In this document: positions 42,775 through 52,639 of the stretch, one piece after another | How the letters are laid out: every line of letters begins with the position of its first letter | Position numbering within the stretch: the first letter of the stretch is position 1 | Source: Jannaschia sp. CCS1 | GTDB lineage: Bacteria > Pseudomonadota > Alphaproteobacteria > Rhodobacterales > Rhodobacteraceae | Assembly (NCBI RefSeq): GCF_000013565.1 | Contig: NC_007802.1 | Coordinates: 2,046,001-2,110,000 of the forward strand | Reading direction: 5' to 3' | Length of the DNA: 64,000 bases | Notes under the pieces: model-generated | Databases searched by the model: none | Seen by the model: the letters and a program-made list of their open reading frames with translations, nothing else | What the model was told of the DNA's origin: nothing | Made by a program: the position numbers and the translations under genes

Positions 42775-43725
42775 ATGAACCGCACGCTTTCCACCCTTGT
42801 TCCGGCCCTCGCCGTGACGACGACCCTCGCCCTGCCGCTGCACGCTCAGGAGCCGCTGAGTATCGTCGCGACTACGGGCATGATTGCCGACGCCGCCACC
42901 CAAGTGGGCGGAGATCTCGTTGAGGTTCAGGCACTTATGGGGCCGGGTGTTGATCCGCACGCCTACCGTCAGACCCGGTCCGACATCGTGGCGACGGCGC
43001 GGGCGGACATGGTGTTGTGGCATGGCCTCTATCTGGAAGCGCAGATGGAGGAGTTTCTGCTCGACCTCGCCGCGACCAATACCGTCATCCCGGTTGCGGA
43101 ATCTCTGGCGGAAGACCGCCTGCTTGGCTCCGAGGATTACGAAGGCCGGTTTGACCCCCACGTCTGGATGGACCCCACACTTTGGGCCGATGTAGTCACG
43201 CATATTGCGGTGGCGCTCGGGGAGGCGCAGCCGGATTCCATCGACGAGATTACCGAACGCCTGTCCAGCTATGTCGGTGATATCTCTGTCTTGGCAGCCT
43301 ATTCGGAAGAGGTGCTGGCGTCTGTCCCCGAAGCCTCCCGCGTGCTGCTCACGGCCCATGACGCATTTAACTATTTTGGCGCAGCCTATGGCTTTGAAGT
43401 CATTGGCATCCAAGGAATTTCTACGGAATCGGAAGCTGGATTGCAACGGATCGGAGAGCTGGTGGACATGCTGGTCACCCGCGATATCGGCGCGGTTTTC
43501 GTGGAAAGCTCGGTCTCGGATCGCAACATTCGCGCGCTCATCGAAGGGGCCGCCGCGCGGGGTCATGAGGTGAGCATCGGCGGAGAGTTATTCTCTGACG
43601 CCATGGGCGAAGATGGCACCTATGAGGGGACCTGGATCGGCATGATCGACCATAACGTGACCACCATCGCCCGCGCTCTGGGCGGCGACGCGCCCGAGGG
43701 CGGCATGCAGGGTCTGCTGGAATGA
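42775..43725 (+). CDS. Mn/Zn ABC transporter substrate-binding protein (cluster A-I)
   Basis: 316 aa. A signal peptide (to LPLHAQ) precedes a TroA/ZnuA-type binding protein. The metal ligands are visible: His in GVDPHAYR, His in FDPHVWMDP, Glu/His region in LLTAHDAFNYFGAAYGFEV, and Asp in the late SSVSDRNI segment. It lacks the long histidine-rich loop found in many zinc-specific ZnuA proteins, so manganese is the more likely metal. ATG 42775 is ten bases after GGAG. The next gene overlaps its stop by 4 nt. Confidence 0.9.
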   Translation: MNRTLSTLVPALAVTTTLALPLHAQEPLSIVATTGMIADAATQVGGDLVEVQALMGPGVDPHAYRQTRSDIVATARADMVLWHGLYLEAQMEEFLLDLAATNTVIPVAESLAEDRLLGSEDYEGRFDPHVWMDPTLWADVVTHIAVALGEAQPDSIDEITERLSSYVGDISVLAAYSEEVLASVPEASRVLLTAHDAFNYFGAAYGFEVIGIQGISTESEAGLQRIGELVDMLVTRDIGAVFVESSVSDRNIRALIEGAAARGHEVSIGGELFSDAMGEDGTYEGTWIGMIDHNVTTIARALGGDAPEGGMQGLLE

Positions 43726-44519
43726 TGGACCTGCACGTCGTTCCGCACCCGGCAATGCTCGATCCCGCAAGCCCCCTGGCTGTGCGGGGTTTGACAGTCT
43801 CCTACGGCGAAAAACCGGCGCTTTTCTCGCTTGACGCCAGCTTCCCGGCGGGCGCGATGTCGGCGATCGTCGGACCCAATGGCGCGGGGAAATCCACCTT
43901 CCTCAAGGCCGCATTGGGCCTGATCCCACGGGTGTCCGGCGAGGTGACTGTATTTGGCCGCGACGTCGCCCGGGCGCGGGATCGCATCGCCTACGTGCCT
44001 CAGCGCGCCAGCGTGGACTGGGACTTTCCCACCACGGCCATCGATGTCGTGCTGATGGGGCTCTACGGGCAAGTGGGCCTGTGGCGGCGGATCAGCGGTG
44101 CGCACAAGGCGCGCGCGCGGGCGTGTCTGGACCGGGTTGGCATGGCCGATTTTGCGGATCGCCAGATTGGCCAGCTGTCCGGTGGCCAGCAACAGCGGGT
44201 GTTTCTGGCCCGTGCTTTGGCGCAGGACGCGGACCTGTTCCTGCTGGATGAGCCGTTCGCGGGCGTCGACGCCGCCACCGAGGCTGCGATCATCGACGTG
44301 TTGAAATCCCTCAAGGCCGAGGGGCGCAGCGTTGTCGCGGTCCACCATGACCTCTCGACCGTCACCACCTATTTCGACCATGTATTGCTGATCAACCTAC
44401 GCCAGATCGCGGAAGGCCCCGTGGACAAAGCCTTCACGGCCGAGACGTTGACCGAGACCTATGGCGGTCGCCTTGGCACGGTCCAGATCGACGGGCTGGC
44501 CCTGACGGCTGCGACCTAG
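43722..44519 (+). CDS. Mn/Zn ABC transporter ATP-binding protein
   Basis: 265 aa cytoplasmic ATPase. Walker A GPNGAGKSTFLKAALG, IAYVPQRASVDWDFP (the characteristic VPQR-x-xVDWDFP stretch of manganese/iron/zinc importers), signature LSGGQQQRVFLARAL and Walker B LFLLDEPFAGVDAATE are complete. ATGA overlap with the binding-protein gene. It powers the two permeases that follow. Confidence 0.93.
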   Translation: MMDLHVVPHPAMLDPASPLAVRGLTVSYGEKPALFSLDASFPAGAMSAIVGPNGAGKSTFLKAALGLIPRVSGEVTVFGRDVARARDRIAYVPQRASVDWDFPTTAIDVVLMGLYGQVGLWRRISGAHKARARACLDRVGMADFADRQIGQLSGGQQQRVFLARALAQDADLFLLDEPFAGVDAATEAAIIDVLKSLKAEGRSVVAVHHDLSTVTTYFDHVLLINLRQIAEGPVDKAFTAETLTETYGGRLGTVQIDGLALTAAT

Positions 44520-44525
44520 ACCGGC

Positions 44526-45725
44526 ATGTCGGACTTTTTCAGCGCACTCCTGTTGCAGGCGGGCTACAACGCCGCCCTCGTGGCCGTCGGCGCTGCGCTT
44601 CTGGGCTTTGCGGCAGGGGCCGGCGGCAGCTTCCTGTTCCTGCGCAAACGCGCGTTGGTGTCAGATGCGGTGGCCCATGCGACGCTGCCCGGCGTGGGTC
44701 TTGCCTTCATCGTCATGGTGGCTTTCGGCGGCGACGGGCGGAGCCTGCCGGGCCTGCTGATTGGGTCTGCCATCTCCGCTTGGCTTGGCCTTCTGGCCGT
44801 GGAGTGGATGGTGCGCCGCACCCGCCTGTCGGAGGACGCGGCCATCGGCGCGGTTCTGTCGGTGTTCTTCGGCTTGGGCGTTGTGTTACTGACCGTGATC
44901 CAGAGCATGAGCCAGGGACGACAGGCGGGTCTTGAAGGGTTTCTTCTGGGCTCCACCGCTGGAATGCTGTTTCAGGATGCGGTGCTGATCGCGGGCGGTG
45001 GGGCCATCGTTGTGCTGCTGATCTGGCTGTTACGCCGCCCCATGACGCTGGTGGCGTTTGATCCCGGTTTCGCGGCGGCGCGCGGTGTGGATGTGCGCCG
45101 GGTGGACCTGGCGATGATGGGGCTTGTGCTGGCGGTCACCGTGATTGGCCTGAAACTCGTCGGTCTGATCCTGATCGTGGCGCTGTTGATCATCCCGCCC
45201 GTCACTGCGCGGTTCTGGTCTGAGCGGGCCGAGGCCGTTGTCTGGGCCGCAGGCGTCATTGGGGCCGTGTCGGGCTACGTCGGTGCGGCGCTGTCGGCCT
45301 CGGCCCCTGCATTGCCCACGGGGCCGATCATTGTGCTGATCTCTGCCACCTTGTTTGCAATCTCTCTGCTCTTCGCACCCGCACGCGGCGTGCTCGCCTC
45401 CATCCTCGCCCGCCGCGCATTTCAGGCCCGCGTGCACCGACGGCAGGGTCTTCTGGCGTTGTCGCGATCCGAGCCGATCCATGATCCGCTGACCGTGAAA
45501 ATCCTGCGCCGGGAGGGACTTATGCGCGCCGATGGTGTGGCGACGGACGCAGGGCAAGCGGCGGGCGCGAAGGTCGCGCGGGATGAGCGGCGCTGGTCCA
45601 TCGCCCGCAAACAGCACCACGATACGGCGCTGACGGGGCGCTATGACGGGCTGACCCCCATAGAGGACGTCTTCACCGCCGATGAGATCGCCCATTTCGA
45701 TACAGCCATGATGAGGGGCGCTTAG
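44526..45725 (+). CDS. Mn/Zn ABC transporter permease with C-terminal extension
   Basis: 399 aa. The first 290 residues are an ABC-3 family permease with about eight hydrophobic segments (LVAVGAALLGFAAGAGGSFL, VDLAMMGLVLAVTVIGLKLV, LILIVALLIIPPVTARF). The last 105 residues (from about LARRAFQARVHRRQGLLALS) are soluble and helical, and resemble the winged-helix DtxR-like tail found on some TroC/MntC permeases. That tail has no obvious metal site. It starts six bases after the ATPase stop, and the next permease gene starts one base after its own stop. Confidence 0.9.
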   Translation: MSDFFSALLLQAGYNAALVAVGAALLGFAAGAGGSFLFLRKRALVSDAVAHATLPGVGLAFIVMVAFGGDGRSLPGLLIGSAISAWLGLLAVEWMVRRTRLSEDAAIGAVLSVFFGLGVVLLTVIQSMSQGRQAGLEGFLLGSTAGMLFQDAVLIAGGGAIVVLLIWLLRRPMTLVAFDPGFAAARGVDVRRVDLAMMGLVLAVTVIGLKLVGLILIVALLIIPPVTARFWSERAEAVVWAAGVIGAVSGYVGAALSASAPALPTGPIIVLISATLFAISLLFAPARGVLASILARRAFQARVHRRQGLLALSRSEPIHDPLTVKILRREGLMRADGVATDAGQAAGAKVARDERRWSIARKQHHDTALTGRYDGLTPIEDVFTADEIAHFDTAMMRGA

Positions 45726-45726
45726 C

Positions 45727-46653
45727 ATGGGGTCCGAGTTCGTCCAGTTTTCCCTGACGCCGATCCTGATCGGGATGTTCGCGGCCATGGCGTGTGCGCT
45801 GCCGGGCAATTTCCTGATCCTGCGCCGCCAAGCGCTGATTGGTGACGCGATCAGCCATGTGGTGCTGCCGGGTATCGTGGTGGCGTTCCTGATCACCGGC
45901 GTGGTCAGCACTTGGCCAATGCTTCTGGGGGCTGCCGGGGCTGCACTTGTCGCCGTGATCCTGATCGAGGCGGTGCGCCGTCTGGGCAATATCGAGCCCG
46001 GTGCCGCCATGGGCGTCGTCTTCACCTCGCTCTTCGCTGGCGGCGTGTTGTTGCTGGAGCAATCGGACACATCCTCCGTGCATCTGGACGTCGAACACGC
46101 GCTGATGGGCAATCTGGAGCAATTGATCTGGCTGCGGGCTGAGGGTTGGGGATCTGTGCTGGACCCGGTGGCGCTGTCGCATCTGCCGCCCGAATTGCCC
46201 CGGATGGCGGTGGTCTTCGCGCTCATCGCGGTGCTTACGGCGGTCTTCTGGCGGCCCCTGAAGCTCGCCTCCTTCGATGAGGGGTTCGCCCGGGCCCTTG
46301 GCCTGCCAGTGTCACTGATCGGATTGGGCCTTGTGACATCTGCGGCTGCCGCAGCGGTCGCGGCCTTCGATGCGGTCGGCTCCATCATCGTGATCGCCAT
46401 GTTCATCTGTCCCCCCGCCGCCGCACGCCTGATGACGAACCGGTTGGGTCTGCAAGTGGCGTGGAGCCTTGCGTTCGCCTGTCTTTCGGCCATTCTGGGC
46501 TACGTGCTGGCAGGCTACGGCCCACTTTGGATCGGGGCGTCGGGGTCTGTATCGGCGGCGGGCATGGTCGCGGTGGTATCGGGCGTGATCCTTGCGCTGG
46601 CGTGCCTCTTTGGTCCGGCCCGGGGCCGGGTGGGCGTGGCGGCCGGAGGGTGA
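45727..46653 (+). CDS. Mn/Zn ABC transporter permease
   Basis: 308 aa ABC-3 family permease without the C-terminal extension of its partner. It contains [36 protein letters not shown], and the long [20 protein letters not shown] helix with ICPPAAARL. Two related permeases plus one ATPase and one binding protein match the four-gene sitABCD/mntABCD layout. The reading frame of the next gene begins upstream within this one, but its start is at 46752. Confidence 0.9.
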   Translation: MGSEFVQFSLTPILIGMFAAMACALPGNFLILRRQALIGDAISHVVLPGIVVAFLITGVVSTWPMLLGAAGAALVAVILIEAVRRLGNIEPGAAMGVVFTSLFAGGVLLLEQSDTSSVHLDVEHALMGNLEQLIWLRAEGWGSVLDPVALSHLPPELPRMAVVFALIAVLTAVFWRPLKLASFDEGFARALGLPVSLIGLGLVTSAAAAAVAAFDAVGSIIVIAMFICPPAAARLMTNRLGLQVAWSLAFACLSAILGYVLAGYGPLWIGASGSVSAAGMVAVVSGVILALACLFGPARGRVGVAAGG

Positions 46654-46751
46654 TTGAGCCGCCGATTGTGGCGTGTGATGCGAGTCCTGGACCGAGTTGT
46701 ATTGGCCCAGATGAAACAGGGGAGAGTGCCAAATGGCGGGGAGAGCGCGCG

Positions 46752-47573
46752 GTGACTGAGAACCCGGAAGACGACGGCGCGCGGATGTCCTTCAAGGATG
46801 CGATGAGTTACGGCGATTATCTGTCGCTCGATCCCATCCTGGGGGCCGCGAAACCGCTGTCGAATGCCCATGATGAGATGTTGTTTATCATCCAGCACCA
46901 GACGTCTGAGTTGTGGATGCGGCTGGCGCTGCACGAATTGGACGCAGCGCGCAGCGCCCTGGCACGGGGAGAGACCGCGCCGGTCTTCAAGATGCTGGCC
47001 CGCGTGGCGCGGATTTTTGAGCAGTTGAACAACGCCTGGGACGTGCTGCGCACCATGACGCCCTCCGATTACACCGCTTTTCGCGAAGATCTGGGACAGT
47101 CGAGCGGGTTTCAGTCACACCAATATCGGCTCATCGAATACATCCTTGGCAATCGCAACACGGCGCTGATGCGGGTGCATGAGCATCGCGTGGATCTGCA
47201 CCGGATGCTGGCGCAGGAGCTGACGCAGCCCTCGCTTTACGACGTGGCTGTGGCGCGTCTGGGGGCGGATCTGGGTCTGGACTTGCCGAGCGGTGCGCTT
47301 GATACGCCGCACAAGGCCGTCGCGACCATCGAGGATGCCTGGGCGCAGGTTTATCGTGATCCGGATGCCCATTGGAGCCTCTATGAATTGGCCGAAAAGC
47401 TGGTGGACCTGGAAGATTATTTCCGCCGCTGGCGCTTCAACCACGTCACAACGGTCGAACGCATCATCGGGTTCAAGCGCGGCACCGGCGGGACATCGGG
47501 CGTGTCGTATTTACGCCGGATGCTGGACGTGGAACTGTTCCCGGAACTTTGGAATGTAAGGGGGCAGCTATGA
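46752..47573 (+). CDS. kynA: Tryptophan 2,3-dioxygenase
   Basis: 273 aa haem enzyme that opens the indole ring of tryptophan to N-formylkynurenine. [34 protein letters not shown] (with the substrate-contacting His), [18 protein letters not shown] and the haem-ligand His in [20 protein letters not shown] are all present, followed by [11 protein letters not shown] take the GTG at 46752 behind GGGGAGAG; an ATG at 46785 is an alternative and the frame extends much further upstream without similarity. The stop overlaps kynU (ATGA). Confidence 0.94.
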   Translation: MTENPEDDGARMSFKDAMSYGDYLSLDPILGAAKPLSNAHDEMLFIIQHQTSELWMRLALHELDAARSALARGETAPVFKMLARVARIFEQLNNAWDVLRTMTPSDYTAFREDLGQSSGFQSHQYRLIEYILGNRNTALMRVHEHRVDLHRMLAQELTQPSLYDVAVARLGADLGLDLPSGALDTPHKAVATIEDAWAQVYRDPDAHWSLYELAEKLVDLEDYFRRWRFNHVTTVERIIGFKRGTGGTSGVSYLRRMLDVELFPELWNVRGQL

Positions 47574-48757
47574 GCCTGACGGTAAAAGAGAAATTCGTGC
47601 TGCCCGAGGGGATGATTTACTTGGACGGGAACTCGCTTGGGCCGCTGCCGGTGGGCGTGGAGGACGCGGTGGCGTCTATGATGCGGGAGCAATGGGGCGC
47701 GCATCTGATCAAGGGGTGGAACGTGGATGGTTGGATGGCGCAACCCTCGCGGGTCGGGGACAGGGTAGGGCGGCTGATCGGGGCCGCTCCCGGATCTGTC
47801 GTCATGGGGGATACGCTGTCGCTGAAGGTCTATCAGGCGCTGTCGGCTGCGTTGCAGATGCGACCGGACCGCAAGGTGGTACTGTCTGACAGCGGCAATT
47901 TCCCGACGGATCTGTATATGGCAGAAGGGTTGATCCGGCAGCTATCCCAGGGCCATGAGCTGCGCATCGTCGCGCCGGACGAGGTGGCGGAGGCTATCGA
48001 CGAGACCGTCGCCGCCGTCATGATCACGCAAGTGGATTACCGCACCGGCCGTGTCCACGAAATGGATGCGATCACGGCGCGGGCCCATGCCTCCGGCGCT
48101 GTGATGATCTGGGATCTGGCCCATTCCGCGGGGGCCATGCCGGTCAATATGGCGGCCAGCGGGGCGGAGTTTGCCGTGGGCTGCACGTACAAATACCTCA
48201 ACGGTGGCCCCGGCGCGCCCGCGTTCATCTATGTCCGCCCCGATATCGTGAACGACGTTAACCCCGCGCTGGCGGGCTGGTTGGGGCATGAAGCACCCTT
48301 CGCGTTTGACTTGGATTATCGCCCCGGAGAGGGGATCGAGCGGATGCGTGTGGGCACCCCGCCCGCGATCCAGCTGGCCGCGCTGGAGCGTGCGTTGGAG
48401 GTTTGGGACGGCGTCGATATGCAGGACTTGCGCGCCGCCTCCATTGCGCTGTCGGAGCAATTCATCGCTGAGGTGGAGGCCAAATGTCCGCAACTGACCC
48501 TCGCAAGCCCCCGCGACGCCACCCACCGTGGCAGCCAGGTGTCGTTCCATTTCGAGCATGGCTACGCCGCTATGCAGGCGCTGATCGCGCGCGGTGTCAT
48601 CGGCGATTTTCGGGCGCCTGACATCATGCGCTTTGGGTTCACGCCGCTCTATCTGGACCTGAACGACGTCAGCCAAGCGGTTGATATTCTGGCAGAGATC
48701 CTGCGGGACCGACTATGGGATGCACCGGAATATACCACGCGTCAGCGGGTTACTTAA
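47570..48757 (+). CDS. kynU: Kynureninase
   Basis: 395 aa PLP enzyme that splits kynurenine to anthranilate and alanine. [54 protein letters not shown] and the PLP lysine in [20 protein letters not shown] are typical. Start ATG 47570 overlaps the kynA stop. The formamidase KynB needed between the two steps is not in this window, so it must be encoded elsewhere. Together the genes degrade tryptophan for carbon, nitrogen or alanine. Confidence 0.94.
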   Translation: MSLTVKEKFVLPEGMIYLDGNSLGPLPVGVEDAVASMMREQWGAHLIKGWNVDGWMAQPSRVGDRVGRLIGAAPGSVVMGDTLSLKVYQALSAALQMRPDRKVVLSDSGNFPTDLYMAEGLIRQLSQGHELRIVAPDEVAEAIDETVAAVMITQVDYRTGRVHEMDAITARAHASGAVMIWDLAHSAGAMPVNMAASGAEFAVGCTYKYLNGGPGAPAFIYVRPDIVNDVNPALAGWLGHEAPFAFDLDYRPGEGIERMRVGTPPAIQLAALERALEVWDGVDMQDLRAASIALSEQFIAEVEAKCPQLTLASPRDATHRGSQVSFHFEHGYAAMQALIARGVIGDFRAPDIMRFGFTPLYLDLNDVSQAVDILAEILRDRLWDAPEYTTRQRVT

Positions 48758-48762
48758 AATGC

Positions 48763-48790
48763 TCGGCGGCAGGTTTCTACCCGCTGCCGA
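48763..48790 (+). terminator. Possible terminator after kynU
   Basis: TCGGCGGCAGG and CCCGCTGCCGA can pair with two wobble positions around TTTCTA, beginning five bases after the kynU stop. The following sequence is AT-rich but not a pure T run. Confidence 0.5.
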
Positions 48791-48880
48791 ATGTATGTAA
48801 TACAATGTTAATGTTATTACTTAAGATCTGCCTACAAGCTGCTTAAAATTAATAATTAATTTATCGTTAATGTATTCGCG
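48790..48880. other. AT-rich block upstream of the copper operon
   Basis: About 90 bp with strongly reduced GC, including TTAATGTTATTACTTAAG and AATTAATAATTAATTT, in otherwise GC-rich DNA. It separates kynU from the copper promoter. No gene is present. It may be a site for an architectural protein such as IHF or MucR. Confidence 0.5.
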
Positions 48881-48951
48881 CTTGTACGTCTCTGGGCGGG
48901 ACAATCCCCAACCATTATCTCACTTGATCCTCAAGAACCCTCAAAGAAGGG

Positions 48952-48982
48952 TTGAGCTTCCAGTCACTGGAAGGTGTATAGA
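48952..48982 (+). promoter_or_regulatory. CueR/HmrR-type copper promoter
   Basis: -35 TTGAGC (48952-48957) and -10 TATAGA (48977-48982) are 19 bp apart, the over-long spacing of MerR-family promoters. The spacer holds the perfect operator CTTCCAG-TCA-CTGGAAG (48957-48973), the CueR consensus. The transcript would begin about 20 nt before copA. Confidence 0.88.
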
Positions 48983-49008
48983 GGCGCCTCCAGTGAAGGA
49001 GCGGTCCT

Positions 49009-51243
49009 ATGTCCACAGCCTCAGCCCGCCTGTCCGTTCAAGGTCTGAACTGCGCGTCATGCGTGGGTCGGGTGGAGCGTGCATTGGCCGCTGTGCCGGG
49101 CGTGGGCGAGGTGGCAGTGAACCTGGCGACGGAGACGGCGCAGGTGGGCTTCGACGCTGATCAGGTCAGTGCGGCGGCGTTGGCCAGCGCCTCGTCTGAG
49201 GCTGGATATCCGGCCGAGGTGATCACCAGCGTCACCGCTCAGGCCTCGGACAAGACGGAGGAGATGCGGGGTGCCTTCACCCGCATGTGGATCGCCCTGG
49301 CGCTCACACTGCCAGTGTTCGTTCTGGAAATGGGGGCGCATCTCGTGCCCGCGATCCACCACGCGATTGGCGCGTCGATCGGGATGCAAGGGTCCTGGCT
49401 TGTGCAATTCGCCTTGACCGGGGCCGTGCTGGCGGGGCCGGGGCGCGTGTTTTTCCGCCTTGGGGTGCCAGCACTGGTCAAGCGCGCGCCGGACATGAAC
49501 AGCCTTGTGGCTTTGGGCACGGGCGCGGCGTTCGGTTACTCGGCCCTGGCCACGTTCGCCCCAGACCTGTTGCCCGCCGCCTCCCGGGCCGTCTATTTCG
49601 AGGCAGCCGCCGTGATCGTCACGCTGATCCTTCTGGGCCGCGCGTTGGAGGCCCGCGCCAAGGGGCGCACGGGAGCCGCGATCCGCGCGCTGATCGGTCT
49701 TCAGGCCCGTGAGGCGCGGGTGATGCGCGCGGGCGGGATAGAGGATGTGTCGATCGACGCGCTGGCCGTGGGCGATATCATCGTCCTGCGCCCCGGAGAG
49801 CGGGTGCCGATGGATGGAGCGGTCACGCAGGGTACATCCTTCGTGGACGAGGCGATGATCACCGGAGAGCCGGTTCCTGTCGAGAAAACAACGGGATGTG
49901 CCGTCACGGGCGGAACAGTGAACGGGGCAGGGTCTCTGCATCTGCGCGCCACCCGTGTGGGTGCGGACACGACCCTGGCGCAGATCATCCGTATGGTGCA
50001 GGAGGCCCAGGGCGCCAAACTGCCGATCCAGGCGCTGGTGGACCGGGTGACACTGTATTTCGTGCCTGCTGTCATGGTCGTCGCCGCGGTGACGGTGCTG
50101 GCCTGGCTGATCTTTGGTCCCGAGCCTGTGGTGACTTATGCGCTGGTCGCCGGTGTCTCTGTCCTGATCATCGCCTGCCCCTGTGCGATGGGGTTGGCGA
50201 CGCCGACCTCGATCATGGTGGGGACGGGACGGGCGGCGGAACTGGGCGTGTTGTTCCGAAAAGGTGATGCGCTACAAGGCCTCGCGGGCGTTCGGGTGGT
50301 GGCACTGGACAAGACGGGCACCGTGACGGAGGGGCGGCCAGAGGTCGTCGATGTGGCGCTGGCCGACGGCTTTACGCGTGACGACGTGATGACCTTGGCA
50401 GGTGCCGCCGAAGCGGCGTCGGAGCACCCGATTGCCAGCGCCATCGTGCGGGCGGCGAGAAGCGAGGCCGTCGCCAGCGATATCGAGGTCGCGCTGGGGC
50501 GTGGTCTGCGCGCGAATGTGGAAGGACGCGCCGTCGCCATTGGCTCTGCGCGGTTCCTGCGTGATGAGGGGATCGACTGCACCGGGTTCAATGAGGCAGT
50601 GCACACTGCGCGGGGCGAAACGGTCGTCTTCGTTGCCGTTGACGGTGCGCTTGCGGCGATGATCGCCGTGGCCGACACCGTGAAACCGTCAAGCGCTGCG
50701 GCGATCCAGGCGCTCAAGCAGAAGGGCCTGCGCGTGGCCATGATCACGGGCGATACCAGGGCGACCGCGCGGGCGATTGCGGACCGGCTTGGCATCGACG
50801 AGGTGGTGGCAGAGGTTCTGCCGGACGGGAAGGTGGACGCGCTGGCCACACTGCGCGCCCATGGCCCCGTCGCATTCGTGGGCGACGGCATCAACGACGC
50901 ACCAGCGCTGGCCCATGCCGACGTGGGAATTGCCATCGGGACCGGCACGGATGTGGCGATTGAAAGTGCCGATGTGGTGCTGATGTCCGGGGATCTGGCG
51001 GGCGTCGCCACGGCGATCGAGGTGTCAACAACCACAATGGCGAACATCCGGCAGAACCTTGGATGGGCCTTCGCCTATAATACGGGGCTTATCCCACTGG
51101 CGGCGGGGGCTCTCTATCCGGTCACCGGCCTGCTTCTGTCGCCCGCTTTTGCGGCGGGAGCGATGGCGTTGTCGAGTGTCTCCGTTCTGGGCAACGCGCT
51201 GCGGCTCAGGCGGATGGGCCGCCGGCAGGGACAGGTATCATGA
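49009..51243 (+). CDS. copA: Copper-exporting P1B-type ATPase
   Basis: 744 aa membrane ATPase that pumps Cu(I) out of the cytoplasm. One N-terminal heavy-metal domain with GLNCASCVGRVERAL, eight expected membrane helices, TGEPVPVEK, the transmembrane metal motif CPC in IIACPCAMGLATPTS, the phosphorylation motif DKTGTVTEG, SEHPIASAIV and GDGINDAPALAHADVGIAIG are all visible. CPC with a MerR-type CueR regulator marks it as Cu(I)-specific. Its start has GAAGGAGCGGTCCT upstream. The stop overlaps cueR. Confidence 0.95.
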   Translation: MSTASARLSVQGLNCASCVGRVERALAAVPGVGEVAVNLATETAQVGFDADQVSAAALASASSEAGYPAEVITSVTAQASDKTEEMRGAFTRMWIALALTLPVFVLEMGAHLVPAIHHAIGASIGMQGSWLVQFALTGAVLAGPGRVFFRLGVPALVKRAPDMNSLVALGTGAAFGYSALATFAPDLLPAASRAVYFEAAAVIVTLILLGRALEARAKGRTGAAIRALIGLQAREARVMRAGGIEDVSIDALAVGDIIVLRPGERVPMDGAVTQGTSFVDEAMITGEPVPVEKTTGCAVTGGTVNGAGSLHLRATRVGADTTLAQIIRMVQEAQGAKLPIQALVDRVTLYFVPAVMVVAAVTVLAWLIFGPEPVVTYALVAGVSVLIIACPCAMGLATPTSIMVGTGRAAELGVLFRKGDALQGLAGVRVVALDKTGTVTEGRPEVVDVALADGFTRDDVMTLAGAAEAASEHPIASAIVRAARSEAVASDIEVALGRGLRANVEGRAVAIGSARFLRDEGIDCTGFNEAVHTARGETVVFVAVDGALAAMIAVADTVKPSSAAAIQALKQKGLRVAMITGDTRATARAIADRLGIDEVVAEVLPDGKVDALATLRAHGPVAFVGDGINDAPALAHADVGIAIGTGTDVAIESADVVLMSGDLAGVATAIEVSTTTMANIRQNLGWAFAYNTGLIPLAAGALYPVTGLLLSPAFAAGAMALSSVSVLGNALRLRRMGRRQGQVS

Positions 51244-51626
51244 ACATTAAATACGTGGCGCAAGCCACTAATATTCCAGCAAAAACGATCCGATACTATG
51301 AAGAAATTGGCCTGATCCGGCCTGCGCGCGGGGCCAACGGATACCGCTCGTTCAGCGCGCAGGATCTGCACAAGCTGGCGTTTGTGGGGCGGGCGCGGGC
51401 GTTGGGCTTCTCCATCGCCGATTGCCGCGTGTTACTGGCGCTGTATGAGGATGCCGGGCGATCGTCTGCGGAGGTGAAAGCGGTGGCGCAGGCCCATCTG
51501 GCGGAGATCGACGCCAAGATTGCGGCCCTGACGGATATGCGCGCGACGTTGTCCCATCTGGTGGAGACCTGTGCGGGCGACGCCCGGCCCGATTGCCCGA
51601 TCCTCGCGTCACTTGCCAAAGATTAA
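51240..51626 (+). CDS. cueR: MerR-family copper regulator CueR/HmrR
   Basis: 128 aa. The N-terminal winged helix-turn-helix is VAQATNIPAKTIRYYEEIGL, followed by the long dimerisation helix and the C-terminal metal-binding loop C-AGDARPD-C (C-X7-C), typical of CueR Cu(I) sites. ATGA overlap with copA makes it co-expressed with, and the activator of, its own operon through the promoter at 48952-48982. Its stop codon overlaps that of the convergent AbrB gene. Confidence 0.94.
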   Translation: MNIKYVAQATNIPAKTIRYYEEIGLIRPARGANGYRSFSAQDLHKLAFVGRARALGFSIADCRVLLALYEDAGRSSAEVKAVAQAHLAEIDAKIAALTDMRATLSHLVETCAGDARPDCPILASLAKD

Positions 51627-52639
51627 CGCCCGAATAGCCGGGACGCGATGGGCGCGCCGATGATGACCGTGACGATCCGCAACAGATGGTGGGCGACAAC
51701 GAAGGCCACATCAGCGCCCGCGATCAGCGCCAGCACCGTCATCTCGGCCTGACCGCCGGGGGCGAACGCCAGCAGCGCCTCCAGATGCGGCGCGAGGCCG
51801 AGGGCCACGGCAAATTCCGCAAACGCGCCGCCGATGATCAGCAGGATCACGCAGAACCCCAGGGCGGCGACGACATCGCGGCGTACTTCCGCCCCCGTCA
51901 CGCCTGCGTATTTGGTCCCCACCGTCATGCCGATGAAGAACTGCGCCGCGAAAATCGCCTCCGCCGGGGGGCGGTGGTTGAGGATGCCCGTGACCGCCAG
52001 AAGCGCTGCGGCGATCAGCGGCCCCAGGATCGACGCCCCAAAAAGCCCGACGGCCTTGGCCACACGCCAGCCGACCAGACCCGCCGCGACCATCCACGCC
52101 AGTTGGTCCCAGGTGATGGAGGCGGCTGGCGCACCGGGCGGCGCGCTGAAATCCACGTCCCACGCCGTGACCATCACGACCGGCAAGGCCATCACGATGA
52201 CCATAACCCGGGTCGCGTGGATCAAGGACAGCGCGCGAACGTCGCCGCCAGCCTCTTCACCAAACAGCAGCATATCCTGTAACCCACCGGGCATGGCGGC
52301 GTAATAGCTGGTGATTGGGTCAAAGCCCCATAGCCGTTGAAAATAGGGTACACCAATGACGCCGATGAGCGTGATCATCACCGGGATCATCAACAGCGTC
52401 GGCCACATCGCCCCCATCGACAGGACGACGGTGAGCGTCAGAGTGGCCCCAACGGCGACGCCCAGAATGGCGCGCATCGCCTCGTTTATCGTGGGCTGGC
52501 CCCGCATCTCGACGCCCGCAAGTCCGGCGACCAGGCACGAAAGGATCGGGCCGAGAAGGAAGGGCAGGGGCAGATGGGCGATCAGGAAGACGCCGACGCC
52601 AATTGCTGCGATGGCGTAGGTGCGCAGCAAGATCAGCAC
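51623..52639 (-). CDS. AbrB family membrane protein
   Basis: 338 aa with about ten hydrophobic segments arranged as two repeats, each ending with a conserved G-rich stretch (RTYAIAAIGVGVFLIAHLPL, FLLGPILSCLVAGLAGVEM and AAGLVGWRVAKAVGLFGASI). This is the Pfam AbrB family (formerly ammonia monooxygenase-like), not the AbrB DNA-binding protein. MPGGLQDMLLFGEEAGGDVR and GGQAEMTVLALIAGADVAFV are the conserved motifs. Function unknown. I take the GTG at 52639, which overlaps the stop of the hydrolase gene by seven bases. Confidence 0.85.
   Translation of the reverse strand: MLILLRTYAIAAIGVGVFLIAHLPLPFLLGPILSCLVAGLAGVEMRGQPTINEAMRAILGVAVGATLTLTVVLSMGAMWPTLLMIPVMITLIGVIGVPYFQRLWGFDPITSYYAAMPGGLQDMLLFGEEAGGDVRALSLIHATRVMVIVMALPVVMVTAWDVDFSAPPGAPAASITWDQLAWMVAAGLVGWRVAKAVGLFGASILGPLIAAALLAVTGILNHRPPAEAIFAAQFFIGMTVGTKYAGVTGAEVRRDVVAALGFCVILLIIGGAFAEFAVALGLAPHLEALLAFAPGGQAEMTVLALIAGADVAFVVAHHLLRIVTVIIGAPIASRLFGR

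Noticed and set aside
46461-46751. N-terminal extension of tryptophan dioxygenase reading into the permease gene
   Set aside because: The extension is proline/glycine-rich out-of-frame translation of the permease gene and lacks similarity to the family; GTG 46752 has a good ribosome binding site.
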